A stretch of 64,000 bases of DNA from Mesorhizobium sp. M1E.F.Ca.ET.045.02.1.1 (lineage in GTDB: Bacteria > Pseudomonadota > Alphaproteobacteria > Rhizobiales > Rhizobiaceae). Below, piece by piece: positions 1 through 8,651 of the stretch; the first letter of the stretch is position 1, and every line of letters begins with the position of its first letter. The notes under the pieces are model-generated. The model was not told where the DNA came from. It searched no databases and worked only from the letters and a program-made list of their open reading frames with translations. The stretch spans positions 5,222,501 to 5,286,500 of the forward strand of contig NZ_CP034447.1 in NCBI RefSeq assembly GCF_003952485.1. The letters run 5' to 3'. The position numbers were made by a program, and so were the translations under genes.

Positions 1-64
1 TGTGGAAGAAGAGCGCGGCCTCGTCGAGGTCCGACCTGGCCGTTTTCTTGCTCTCGCCGTCCAT
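1..64 (-). CDS. N-terminal fragment, probable NADP-dependent malic enzyme (cut by window start)
   Basis: Only the first 21 codons of a leftward gene are present. They read MDGESKKTARS followed by DLDEAALFFH, and the gene continues outside the window. The start is an ATG at 64 with a GGAGGGG ribosome binding site just upstream. The pattern of a charged leader followed by AALFFH resembles the opening of rhizobial bifunctional malic enzymes, where it precedes a YPxPGKxEI segment. That segment is not visible here, so the name is recognition from a very short stretch. The existence of a gene start is well supported; the product is not. Confidence 0.45.
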   Translation of the reverse strand, partial: MDGESKKTARSDLDEAALFFH

Positions 65-102
65 CGCGGCCCCTCCTGTGCTTCCTGCTTTCGAGCCTTT
101 TA

Positions 103-150
103 GAGCAATTCCAGGAAAAGTGTGAAACGGTTTTCCGTCCGGAATTGCGT
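103..150 (-). repeat. Mosaic intergenic palindrome, second-module-only copy
   Basis: A 48-base element with terminal inverted repeats gcaattcc/ggaattgc. It is nearly identical, in reverse orientation, to the elements at 32073-32120 and 39661-39706. It lies between the divergent starts of the malic enzyme and the SDR gene region, and it lacks the companion palindrome those copies carry. It resembles rhizobial intergenic mosaic elements (RIME type). Confidence 0.75.
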
Positions 151-293
151 CAGGCAGATACATGCGGCGACGATTCTTCGCGGCGCCAAATCACGGTATC
201 GGCGTTCTCATTGCTTAAGCTAAAATAATCGAGTTATTTCAGTCTGTTGTAACAAGACTCTCGAGTTCTATCGGCGGCCGCGAGCTGACTCAG

Positions 294-1073
294 TCAGAAC
301 GCGCTGACGTAGAGGCCTCCGTCGACCGGGATGTTCTGGCCAGTGAGGTAGCCGGCATGGACCGAGCACAAGAAGGCGCAGATCTGGCCGAATTCCTCCG
401 GCGTGCCGAGGCGCTTGGCCGGCACATCGGCGCTGATGCGGGCCTTGCGCGCCGCCGCCGCGGCCGGGTCTTCCGGCGTGCCTGCCTCATCCGGGCCGCG
501 CAGCCGGTCGGTGTCGTGCTTGCCGGGCAGGAGGCTGTTGATGGTCACGTTGCGGTCGATCACCGTGCGCGCCACGCCGGCAAGGAAAGAGGTCAGGCCG
601 GCGCGGGCGCCCGACGACAGGTCGAGACCAGGGATCGGCACATAGACCGACAGCGAGGTGATGTTGACGATGCGGCCGAAGCCGCGCTTTGCCATGCCGT
701 CTATGACCGCCTGGATCAGCTCGATCGGCGTCACCATGTTCTGCGTCACGCCTTCGAGGATCTTGCCGCGGTCGAGCTCGCGGAAATCGCGCCGCGGCGG
801 GCCGCCATTGTTGTTGACCAGGATGTCGGGGTCGGGGCAGGCGGCGAGGATCGCCCCCTGCACGTCGGGCTTCGAGACGTCGCCGGCGATCTCGATCACC
901 TTGACGTCGTATTTCTCGCGGATCTCCGCGGCAGTTTTCGCCAAAAGCTCGGCGTTGCGGCCATTGACGACGAGGTCGACGCCGGCTTCGGCGAGCGCAA
1001 TCGCGCAGCCGCGCCCCAGTCCCTTGCTCGAGGCGCAGACGATGGCCTTCTTTCCGCGAATACCGAGATCCAT
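294..1073 (-). CDS. SDR family protein with degenerate catalytic Tyr/Lys (FabG-like)
   Basis: A 259-aa classical-length short-chain dehydrogenase/reductase. The N-terminal cofactor motif ASSKGLGRG is intact near residue 16, NNNGGPP follows near 88, and NITSLS supplies the catalytic-serine strand near 138. Where the family has Tyr-x-x-x-Lys the protein reads LSSGARAGL, so Tyr is replaced by Ser and Lys by Arg. The C-terminus LTGQNIPVDGGLY is typical. A GGAG site sits eight bases before the ATG. It may bind NAD(P) without normal oxidoreductase chemistry, or use other residues. Substrate is unknown. It is annotated in relatives as a 3-oxoacyl-ACP reductase homologue, which should not be taken as function. 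Confidence 0.85.
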   Translation of the reverse strand: MDLGIRGKKAIVCASSKGLGRGCAIALAEAGVDLVVNGRNAELLAKTAAEIREKYDVKVIEIAGDVSKPDVQGAILAACPDPDILVNNNGGPPRRDFRELDRGKILEGVTQNMVTPIELIQAVIDGMAKRGFGRIVNITSLSVYVPIPGLDLSSGARAGLTSFLAGVARTVIDRNVTINSLLPGKHDTDRLRGPDEAGTPEDPAAAAARKARISADVPAKRLGTPEEFGQICAFLCSVHAGYLTGQNIPVDGGLYVSAF

Positions 1074-1191
1074 GGTGATTTCTCCTTTTTCGAGGGCGGC
1101 AAGCTAGCGCCTGGGCTGGACCAACCGCAACCGTCATACGGTTGTTGCATGAATCGAGGCATAGGCACGCGAAAGAAAGGTGGAAATCGCG

Positions 1192-2022
1192 ATGTCCGGT
1201 CCAGAACCCCGCACTTTCCGAACCATGTTCATTTCCGACGTGCATCTCGGGTCGAAGGCGGCCAAGGCCGATTTCCTGATCGATTTCCTGCGCTACCACG
1301 ATGCCGATACCATCTATCTGGTCGGCGACATCGTCGACGGCTGGCGCCTGCGGCGTAGCTGGCATTGGCCGCAGAGCCACAACGACGTCGTGCAGAAATT
1401 GCTGCGCAAAGCGCGCAAGGGCGCCTCGATCACCTACATCGCCGGCAACCACGACGAATTCGCCCGCCAGTTCCAGGGCGTGCATTTCGGCGGCATCGTC
1501 GTTGCCGACCGCGCGGTCCACGAGACGGCCGACGGCAGGCGGCTGCTCGTCATCCATGGCGACCAGTTCGACACGGTGGTGCACAACCAGCGCTGGCTCG
1601 CCTATCTCGGCGACTATGCCTATGACGCGGCGATGCTGGTCAATCGCGTCGTGACCAAGCTGCGCCACCTGCTCGGGCTGCCTTACTGGTCGTTCTCGTC
1701 CTGGGCCAAGGTCAAGGTCAAGAAGGCGGTGAACTTCATCGGCTCGTTCCAGACCGTCCTCTCCGAGGAAGCGCGGCGCTCGCATGTCGACGGCGTGATC
1801 TGCGGCCACATCCACCATGCCGCGATCGAGGACTATGGCGACGTGCGGTACATCAACACCGGCGACTGGGTGGAAAGCTGCACGGCGGTGGTCGAGCATT
1901 TCGACGGCCGCATGGAGATCCTGACCTGGGCGCATGTTCTGCCCGAATCCTCGGCCGGCAAGGATGTGCTGGTGCCCGTCGATATCGCCGGCCTCAAGGG
2001 CAGGGCGGCCAAGGCCGCCTGA
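1192..2022 (+). CDS. UDP-2,3-diacylglucosamine diphosphatase-like metallophosphoesterase
   Basis: A 276-aa calcineurin-like phosphoesterase with all five metal-binding motifs in order: SDVHLGS, GDIVDGW, GNHDEF, HGDQFD and CGHIHH. It falls in the LpxH-like group (COG2908 type), whose members cleave UDP-2,3-diacylglucosamine in lipid A synthesis. Many alphaproteobacteria use the unrelated LpxI for that step, so the substrate is less certain than the fold. The ATG at 1192 is preferred over the in-frame GTG at 1180, because the AGAAAGG site lies at 1173-1180 and would overlap the GTG. It is divergent from the SDR gene with about 118 bp between the starts. Confidence 0.85.
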   Translation: MSGPEPRTFRTMFISDVHLGSKAAKADFLIDFLRYHDADTIYLVGDIVDGWRLRRSWHWPQSHNDVVQKLLRKARKGASITYIAGNHDEFARQFQGVHFGGIVVADRAVHETADGRRLLVIHGDQFDTVVHNQRWLAYLGDYAYDAAMLVNRVVTKLRHLLGLPYWSFSSWAKVKVKKAVNFIGSFQTVLSEEARRSHVDGVICGHIHHAAIEDYGDVRYINTGDWVESCTAVVEHFDGRMEILTWAHVLPESSAGKDVLVPVDIAGLKGRAAKAA

Positions 2023-2080
2023 GCACCTCCTGAACTCAAGCGGCAACCGCGCTGCGGTCGCGGCCGTATCGACGCGGTGA

Positions 2081-2761
2081 AGCGGCTTCAACCACGATTT
2101 TTCGAAGTTCAAGGAAAACTGCGAAACCGACCGGCGTGCCATCGAGGCGATGGGCACGGAGCTTGCGGGCTCCGACCGGCCGCTGATCGTCACTTCCGGC
2201 ATCGGACTGGTCCGGCCCGGCCGCATCGCGACCGAAGACGTTTCGCCTGCATCCAATCCAGCGATCCCGAGGGTCTCGGAGCAGACCGCCCATGCCGCGG
2301 CCGAGAAGGGCGTGCGCGTGTCGATCATTCGCCTGCCGCCGTCGGTGCATGGTGTTGGCGATCACGGCTTCGTTCCGATCCTGATCGGCATTGCCCGCGA
2401 GAAGGGTGCCTCGATCTACACGGACGAGGGTCTCAACCGCTGGCCCGCCGTGCACCGGCTCGATGCCGCCAGGCTCTACAGGCTGGTGCTGGAAAAGGGC
2501 CGCGGCGGCGCGCGCTACCACGCCGTCGCCGAGGAGGGCGTGCCGTTCCGCGAGATCGCCGGCGTCATCGGCCGCAGACTCGGTGTGCCGGTGGTCAGCA
2601 AAAGCCGGGAGGAATCCGCCGAACATTTCGGCTGGTTCGCGCATTTCTCGGCGATCGACAACGAGGCCTCGAGCGCGCTGACCCGGCAGGAACTGGGTTG
2701 GGAGCCGACCCAGCTAGGGCTGATCGCGGATATCGACCAGCCGACTTACTTCCAAAGCTGA
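2081..2761 (+). pseudogene. 5'-truncated NAD-dependent epimerase/SDR (extended) remnant
   Basis: The frame matches the middle and C-terminal part of extended SDR/epimerase proteins: NHDFSKF, LIVTSGIGL, IIRLPPSVHG and a C-terminal LGWEPT. The usual N-terminal Rossmann motif GxxGxxG and roughly 80-90 residues are absent. Recognisable homology begins upstream of the first ATG (2150), at SGFNHDFSKF from 2081, directly after an in-frame TGA at 2078-2080. That shows decay or deletion rather than a shorter natural gene. A 203-aa product from ATG 2150 remains possible but would lack the cofactor site. Confidence 0.75.
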
Positions 2762-2776
2762 GTCGAACGACGGCAG

Positions 2777-2802
2777 GCCCGAGGCGCAAACGTGCCTCGG
2801 GC
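2777..2802 (+). terminator. Possible terminator after the SDR remnant
   Basis: A 9-bp perfect inverted repeat gcccgaggc/gcctcgggc with an 8-base loop. The sequence that follows is only moderately T-rich (ctttgtctttc), so termination is uncertain. Confidence 0.35.
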
Positions 2803-2930
2803 TCGGCATTCTTTGTCTTTCAACGGCTTTAGCCTGGTCGATTGGTCCAGGCAGTTCCGCCGGGACTTACCGCATGATAGGGATCGAAACGCGTTGCGGG
2901 CCGTCGAATGCAGCGTAATTGGATCGATTC

Positions 2931-4145
2931 ATGTCGCTGCCGCCGCTTTCGCCTGAGCAACTCGTCAAGCCCAGCCATTTCGAACTGCGCATGAGCCTGA
3001 TCTTCGCGACCTTGTTCGTGTCGCAGGGCACGCATCTGCCCTATTTCCCGCTCTGGCTGCAGGCGAAAGGTTTTCACGCCGAACAGATCGCCGTCATCCT
3101 GGCCGCGCCGATGTTCCTGCGCGTCGTGACGACGCCGATGCTGACCGCGCTTGCCGACCGGGCGAAGGACCGGACCGACGTCTATATCGCGCTGGTTGCG
3201 GCATCGATGATCATTTCGGCCGGCTATTTCCTGCCGGCCACCTATGCGATCGTGCTCGCAGTGTCGCTCGTTTTGACGATCGTCTGGACGCCGCATTCGC
3301 CGCTGGCCGACTCGCTGGCGTTGTCGGGCGTGCGCCGCTTCGGCTCCAACTACACCGGCATGCGCAAATGGGGCTCGATCTCCTATCTTTGCGCCAATGT
3401 GGTTGGCGGCTTCATCCTCGCGGTGACCGGAGCTGAGGCTGTGCCGGCGATCATCTTCGTGGCCATTGCCGCGGCACTTGTTGCTGCGCTGTTTGCGCCG
3501 CGCATGGGACGGCCCCGCAAGGCATCGCCGCTGTCGGCGGCCGACATCCAGCATTCGGCCCCGAGCCTTTTCAACGCCTATTTCCTCTATTTCACGCTCG
3601 GTGTCGGGATCATCACCGCCAGCCACGCCTTTCTCTACGGCTTCGTGTCGATCTACTGGAAGTCGATCGGCATCAGCGATTCCGTTGTCGGCCTGCTGTG
3701 GGCCTGGGGCGTGGTGTCGGAAGTCTGCATGTTCTTGTTCTTCAACCGTATTTTCGCATCTGTCACGGTCGTGAAAGTTATGCTGATCGCCGGCATCGGC
3801 TCGATCGTGCGCTGGATCGCCTTTCCGCTGGTCTGGCCGCTTGGCCTGGGCGTCGCCGGCTTCTTCGGCGTCCAGACGCTGCATTCGGTGTCGGTTGCAA
3901 TGGTCCTGATCGGCCTGCAGAAGATGATAGGCGAAACGGTTTCCGAAGAGCGCACGGGTGCCGCGCAAGGTATCGCCTATTTCTTCAACGGCTTCTTCAT
4001 GGCCGCGGTGACGCTGGCCTCCGGCCCGCTCTACGATCGCTTCGGCGTCGATGGCTTCCTGGCCATGATTCCGATCGCGATCATTGGCCTTGCGTTGATC
4101 GGGCTCGCCGCGCGCTCAACCCCACAGCGCCCGGTCAGGCGGTGA
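2931..4145 (+). CDS. MFS transporter (MFS_1-like, 12 TM)
   Basis: A 404-aa inner-membrane protein with about twelve hydrophobic segments. It begins FELRMSLIFATLFVSQGTHL, followed by PYFPLWL, a pattern of the nucleoside/phenylpropionate-symporter-like MFS branch. The substrate is not predictable from sequence alone. ATG 2931 is used rather than TTG 2919; no strong Shine-Dalgarno is seen. Its 3' end overlaps the convergent racemase gene by 30 bp. Confidence 0.8.
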   Translation: MSLPPLSPEQLVKPSHFELRMSLIFATLFVSQGTHLPYFPLWLQAKGFHAEQIAVILAAPMFLRVVTTPMLTALADRAKDRTDVYIALVAASMIISAGYFLPATYAIVLAVSLVLTIVWTPHSPLADSLALSGVRRFGSNYTGMRKWGSISYLCANVVGGFILAVTGAEAVPAIIFVAIAAALVAALFAPRMGRPRKASPLSAADIQHSAPSLFNAYFLYFTLGVGIITASHAFLYGFVSIYWKSIGISDSVVGLLWAWGVVSEVCMFLFFNRIFASVTVVKVMLIAGIGSIVRWIAFPLVWPLGLGVAGFFGVQTLHSVSVAMVLIGLQKMIGETVSEERTGAAQGIAYFFNGFFMAAVTLASGPLYDRFGVDGFLAMIPIAIIGLALIGLAARSTPQRPVRR

Positions 4146-5099
4146 CACCAGCGATCCCTGGTAGACGAGGCCAGGATCGCGGTCGCGCGCAAGCAGCAGC
4201 GGCCCGTCGAGGTCGACGAAATCGGCGCCTTGAGCCAACAAGACAGCCGGCGCCATGGCGAGCGACGTGCCGACCATGCAGCCCACCATGATGCCGAAAC
4301 CCAGTTCCTGGGCGCGTTCGCGAAGCCTGAGCGCTTCCGTCAGGCCGCCCGACTTGTCTAGCTTGATGTTGACGGCGTCATAGAGGCCGACAAGCGAATC
4401 GAGGTCCTTTGCCTCATGCACGCTTTCGTCGGCGCAGATCGGCACCGGATGCGCGATTTCGCGCAGGATGCCGTCGCGGCCGGCAGGAAGCGGCTGCTCG
4501 ATGAGCGCGATGCCTTGCCTGGCGGCAAAGGCGAGGTTGGCCTCGATGTTGTCGTCGGTCCATCCCTCGTTTGCATCGAGGATGATACGGCTCCGCGGGG
4601 CGGCCTCCGTCACGGCGCGTATTCTCGCCAAGTCGTCGTCACCGCCGATCTTGACCTTGAGCAGTGGCCGCGAGGCGTTGGCGCTAGCCTGCGCGGCCAT
4701 CGCTTCAGGTGCGCCGAGCGACAGTGTGTAGGCGGTTTCCAGCACCTTTGGCGAGGCGGCGCCGATCGCGTCCGCTACCGGACTGCCGCTGAGCTTTGCC
4801 TCCAGATCCCACAGGGCACAGTCGATCGCGTTGCGTGCCGCGCCGGCCGGCATGGCCGCGAGCAGGGCGGCTCGGTCGATGCCACCCTCAATCCTGCCAC
4901 GCATGGCCTCGATTGCGGCGCGCACACCCTCCATGGTCTCGCCATAGCGCTTGTAGGGAACGCATTCGCCGCGCCCGACATGCCCATTGTCGCCGATCGC
5001 CACGGTGATGACTTCCGCCTCGGTTTTCGAGCCGCGCGAGATGGTGAAGGTGCCCGCGATCGGGAACCGCTCGGCCTCGACCGAAATGACACGCGCCAT
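4116..5099 (-). CDS. Enolase-superfamily dipeptide epimerase / N-acetyl-D-Glu racemase (DgcA-like)
   Basis: A 327-aa muconate-lactonizing-type enolase. Visible motifs are LLKVKIGG (the Lys-x-Lys acid/base lysine), the metal ligands in LDANEGW, IEQPL and CADES, and the opposite lysine in NIKLDKSGG. This set matches L-Ala-D/L-Glu epimerases and the alphaproteobacterial DgcA racemase. Choosing between them needs phylogeny. ATG 5099 is chosen over an upstream in-frame start because GGAGAAG lies just before it and homologous sequence starts at MARVISVEAE. It is divergent from the Mla operon, with 77 bp between the starts. Confidence 0.82.
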   Translation of the reverse strand: MARVISVEAERFPIAGTFTISRGSKTEAEVITVAIGDNGHVGRGECVPYKRYGETMEGVRAAIEAMRGRIEGGIDRAALLAAMPAGAARNAIDCALWDLEAKLSGSPVADAIGAASPKVLETAYTLSLGAPEAMAAQASANASRPLLKVKIGGDDDLARIRAVTEAAPRSRIILDANEGWTDDNIEANLAFAARQGIALIEQPLPAGRDGILREIAHPVPICADESVHEAKDLDSLVGLYDAVNIKLDKSGGLTEALRLRERAQELGFGIMVGCMVGTSLAMAPAVLLAQGADFVDLDGPLLLARDRDPGLVYQGSLVSPPDRALWG

Positions 5100-5176
5100 A
5101 TTTTTCTTCTCCGGCTGTGCGACACCGGTCTGCCGGCAAATCGACACGCCAGTTCCGTCACGCTAAACAGGACGCC

Positions 5177-6364
5177 ATGTTGACCATCCGCAAACGCGAC
5201 GCAAGCCGCACGCCTGCCGGTGAAGGCAATCACCAGCCGCGCATCGCCGTCGGCGAGGAAGGCGGCGTGCTCGGCTGCGCTTTTTCCGGTGTCTGGACGA
5301 CGCGGACCGTGGCATCGGTCGACGCCGAGATGCGCAGGATCGAGAAGCGCAGCGGCGCAAAGCAGCTGATGCTCGATCTTTCGCATATCGAGAAGATGGA
5401 TACGGCGGGCGCCTGGCTGATCGATCGGCTGGCCAGCGCCTTCGAGAAGAAGGGCGTCGAAGTCCACGTGCAGGGGCAGAGCGAGATCGCCTCGATCCTG
5501 CTTGGCGCCGTCGGCGACGCGGTGCGGCGCGAACCCGAATCGGGACCGGCCGGGCCGCCCAACATCATCATGCGCGCGCTGGAACTGGTCGGCCGCCGCG
5601 TCTACGAGATGCGCGACGATTTCATTGCTTCGATGAACATCCTCGGCGCCACCATTCGCGGCGCGCAGATGAAGCTCGGGCGTGGCCATGCCGTCAATCC
5701 GGCCGCGATCTTCAATCAGATCGACCGCATGGGCGTCGGCGCCATCCCTGTGGTGGTGCTGATGTCGGCGATCGTCGGGGCGATCGTCGCGCAGCAGGGC
5801 GCCTATCAGCTCAGCTATTTCGGCGCCGATATCTTCGTCGTCGATCTCGTCGGCGTGCTGATCCTGCGCGAGCTCGGCGTGCTGATGACCGCGATCATGC
5901 TCGCCGGCCGCTCGGGAAGCGCCATCACCGCAGAGATCGGCTCGATGAAGATGCGCGAAGAGGTCGACGCACTGAAGGTGATCGGGCTCAATCCGATCGG
6001 CGTTCTGGTGTTTCCGCGGCTCGTCGCCCTGGTGATCGCGCTGCCATGCCTAACGATCATCGCCAATTTCGCGGCGCTTGGCGGCGGCATCGTCGCCGCC
6101 TGGCTTTACTCCGATATCCCCCCCGCTGCCTTCATCGATCGGTTGCGCGTCGCCATCGACCTCAGCACCATCTTCTCCGGGCTGATCAAGGCGCCGTTCA
6201 TGGCCATGATCATCGGCACCATTGCTTCAGTGGAAGGCATGAAGGTCGGCGGCAGCGCCGAGTCGCTCGGCCGGCACGTTACCGCCTCGGTGGTGAAGTC
6301 GATCTTCGTCGTCATCATCCTCGACGGGCTTTTCGCCATGTTCTACGCAGCGATCGAGTTCTGA
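5177..6364 (+). CDS. MlaE-type lipid ABC transporter permease with fused N-terminal STAS domain
   Basis: A 395-aa permease of the Mla/Mce phospholipid transport system between the two membranes. Residues about 15-125 form a STAS-like domain (MLDLSHIEKMDTAGAWLI), the MlaB role that is a separate protein in E. coli. The rest is the MlaE membrane domain, with the conserved LILRELGVLMTAIMLAGRSG and EIGSMKMREEVDAL cytoplasmic motif. ATG 5177 has AACAGGA upstream. It heads a four-gene operon in which the ATPase starts 2 bp after its stop. Confidence 0.9.
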   Translation: MLTIRKRDASRTPAGEGNHQPRIAVGEEGGVLGCAFSGVWTTRTVASVDAEMRRIEKRSGAKQLMLDLSHIEKMDTAGAWLIDRLASAFEKKGVEVHVQGQSEIASILLGAVGDAVRREPESGPAGPPNIIMRALELVGRRVYEMRDDFIASMNILGATIRGAQMKLGRGHAVNPAAIFNQIDRMGVGAIPVVVLMSAIVGAIVAQQGAYQLSYFGADIFVVDLVGVLILRELGVLMTAIMLAGRSGSAITAEIGSMKMREEVDALKVIGLNPIGVLVFPRLVALVIALPCLTIIANFAALGGGIVAAWLYSDIPPAAFIDRLRVAIDLSTIFSGLIKAPFMAMIIGTIASVEGMKVGGSAESLGRHVTASVVKSIFVVIILDGLFAMFYAAIEF

Positions 6365-6365
6365 G

Positions 6366-7184
6366 ATGGCAGTCGCGAGCGGCAACGGGGTCAAGAGGAC
6401 GCAGAACGCGGATGAGAGCGAAATCGTGCTTTCGGTGCGGGACGTCACCGTTGCCATCGAGGACAAGCTGATCCTCGACAAGCTTTCCCTCGACATCAAG
6501 CGCGGCGAGATCCTGGGCTTCGTCGGCGCCTCGGGCGCCGGCAAGTCGGTCTTGCTGCGCACGATCCTCGGGCTGATGCCCAAGCAATCGGGCACGATCA
6601 GGCTGTTCGGCGTCGACGTCGACAAGGCAAGCGACGCCGAGCGCCTTCGCATCGACATGCGCCTTGGCGTTCTTTTCCAGCACGGGGCGTTGTTTTCGGC
6701 GTTGACGGTGCTCGAAAACGTGCAGGTGCCGATGCGCGAATATCTCGACCTGCCGAAGAAGCTGATGGACGAGCTCGCCATGCTCAAGGTCGAACTGGTC
6801 GGGCTGCCGCCCGACGCGGCGCAGAAATTCCCCTCCGAGCTTTCGGGCGGCATGATCAAGCGCGCGGCTCTGGCGCGCGCGCTGGCGCTCGACCCGGACA
6901 TCGTCTTTCTCGACGAACCGACTTCGGGCCTCGATCCGATCAGCGCGGCCGAATTCGACGAATTGGTCGTCAAGCTACGCGATACGATGGATCTGACGGT
7001 CTATATGGTCACGCACGACCTCGACACGCTGTTCACCGCCTGCGACCACGTGGCGGTGCTCGGCAAGAAGAGGGTGCTGGTCGAAGGCACGATCGACGAC
7101 ATGCTGAAGAGCGAGGAGCCGTGGGTCAAATCCTATTTCCGCGGAAAACGTGCCCGGCAACTTGATCTTGCGGCGCGTGCTTAG
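6366..7184 (+). CDS. MlaF-type ABC transporter ATP-binding protein
   Basis: A 272-aa cytoplasmic ATPase that powers the adjacent permease. Walker A is GASGAGKS, the signature is LSGGM, and Walker B is IVFLDEPTSGLDP with the H-loop THDLD. The start lies 2 bp after the permease stop, which implies translational coupling. The family moves phospholipids for outer-membrane lipid asymmetry. Direction and substrate cannot be read from sequence. Confidence 0.92.
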   Translation: MAVASGNGVKRTQNADESEIVLSVRDVTVAIEDKLILDKLSLDIKRGEILGFVGASGAGKSVLLRTILGLMPKQSGTIRLFGVDVDKASDAERLRIDMRLGVLFQHGALFSALTVLENVQVPMREYLDLPKKLMDELAMLKVELVGLPPDAAQKFPSELSGGMIKRAALARALALDPDIVFLDEPTSGLDPISAAEFDELVVKLRDTMDLTVYMVTHDLDTLFTACDHVAVLGKKRVLVEGTIDDMLKSEEPWVKSYFRGKRARQLDLAARA

Positions 7185-7198
7185 CCATAAGTGGGGCA

Positions 7199-8572
7199 AT
7201 GGAAACCAGAGCCAACTACGTCATTGTCGGCATCTTCACACTGGCTGCGATCCTCGCGGCCTTCGCCTTCGTCTATTGGACCGCTGCGATCGGCGAAAGG
7301 GGCGAGACGACGCTTCTGCGCGTGCGCATTCCTGGCTCGGCTTCGGGCCTTGGCCGCGGCAGCTTCGTGCTCTTCAACGGCGTCAAGGTGGGCGACGTCA
7401 AGCGTGTCTATATCGACGTCGACAATCCGACCGTCGCTATCGCCGACACTGAGATCGACCGCATGACGCCGATCACCAAGTCGACGCAGGCCGATATCGG
7501 GCTCGCGGGCCTCACCGGTCAGGCCAATATCGAGCTCAGGGGCGCGGATCCCAAGGAAGCCAAGCTGCTCGACGAGGCGGAGAAGGAGGGCAGGGTCCCC
7601 GAGATCGTCGCCAATCCTTCGGCCGTGACCAACCTGTTGCAGACGGCGCAGAACATCTTCACTCGCGCCGACAAGGTGCTCTCAGATCTTGAGGGCTTCA
7701 CCAAGGACGTTCGCGGCCCGCTGACGCAGACCGTCAAGAACGTCGAGACCTTCTCCGACGCGCTGGCTAAGAATTCGGACGGCATCGACAAGTTCCTGTC
7801 CGCCGTGAGCTCGCTCTCGGATCAATTGCAGAACGTGTCAGGCAGGCTCGACAGCACGTTGAAGGCCGCGGAAGGACTGCTCAACTCCGTCGACAAGGAC
7901 AAGATCAAGAGCATCGTCGCCAATGTCGACACGGTCACGGCGAACCTGAAGGAAACGTCGAAGCAGTTCGACACGACCATCGACAACGTTAATACGGCGG
8001 TCGGCTCGATCAACGACTTCGCCAAGCAGACGCAAGGCACCCTGGCCAAAGTCGACAACGTGCTCGATGGGATCGATCCCGCGGATGTCCGCACGGCGCT
8101 CGCCAACATCCAGAAGGCCAGCGACAGCGCCAACAGGGCGGCCGCTGACATCGCCAAGGTCACCGACAAGATCGCCAACCGCTCCGACGATATCAACGAT
8201 ACCATCAAGAACGCACGCCAGCTTTCGCAGCGCCTCAACGATGCCTCGGTGCGCGTCGACGGCATCCTCGCCAAGGTCGACAAGCTTCTCGGATCCGGCG
8301 AGGCCAACGGCGTGATGGCCGACGCCAGGGCGACGCTGAAATCCTTCAAGCAGGTCGCCGATACGCTGAATGCGCGGCTTGGCACCATCACCGACAATCT
8401 GGCGCGCTTCTCCGGCCAGGGGCTGCAGAATGTCGAGGCGCTGGTTCAGGACAGCCGGCGCTCGATCAACCGCATCGAGGAAGCGGTGACTGACCTCAGC
8501 CGCAACCCGCAGCGCATTCTGACGGGCGGCGAGGGTGAGGTTCGTCAGTTTGACGGCAGGGCACGGCGTTGA
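7199..8572 (+). CDS. MlaD/MCE-family substrate-binding protein with long coiled coil
   Basis: A 457-aa periplasmic protein anchored by one N-terminal TM helix (TLAAILAAFAFVYW). An MCE domain covers about residues 38-120 (FNGVKVGDVKRVYID). A long alpha-helical region of heptad-like segments rich in Asp, Asn, Lys and Thr follows to about residue 440. MCE proteins form hexameric rings or tubes through which lipids pass. The extended helix suggests a tunnel-forming type like PqiB/LetB rather than the short E. coli MlaD. It is third in the operon, 14 bp after the ATPase. Confidence 0.88.
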   Translation: METRANYVIVGIFTLAAILAAFAFVYWTAAIGERGETTLLRVRIPGSASGLGRGSFVLFNGVKVGDVKRVYIDVDNPTVAIADTEIDRMTPITKSTQADIGLAGLTGQANIELRGADPKEAKLLDEAEKEGRVPEIVANPSAVTNLLQTAQNIFTRADKVLSDLEGFTKDVRGPLTQTVKNVETFSDALAKNSDGIDKFLSAVSSLSDQLQNVSGRLDSTLKAAEGLLNSVDKDKIKSIVANVDTVTANLKETSKQFDTTIDNVNTAVGSINDFAKQTQGTLAKVDNVLDGIDPADVRTALANIQKASDSANRAAADIAKVTDKIANRSDDINDTIKNARQLSQRLNDASVRVDGILAKVDKLLGSGEANGVMADARATLKSFKQVADTLNARLGTITDNLARFSGQGLQNVEALVQDSRRSINRIEEAVTDLSRNPQRILTGGEGEVRQFDGRARR

Positions 8573-8651
8573 CTTCGGCTGCCGCGAAAGCCAAGAACAT
8601 GGATTGCAGCTGTAAGTTGATCGTCAGATCCGGGGACAATGGGGATCGCGC

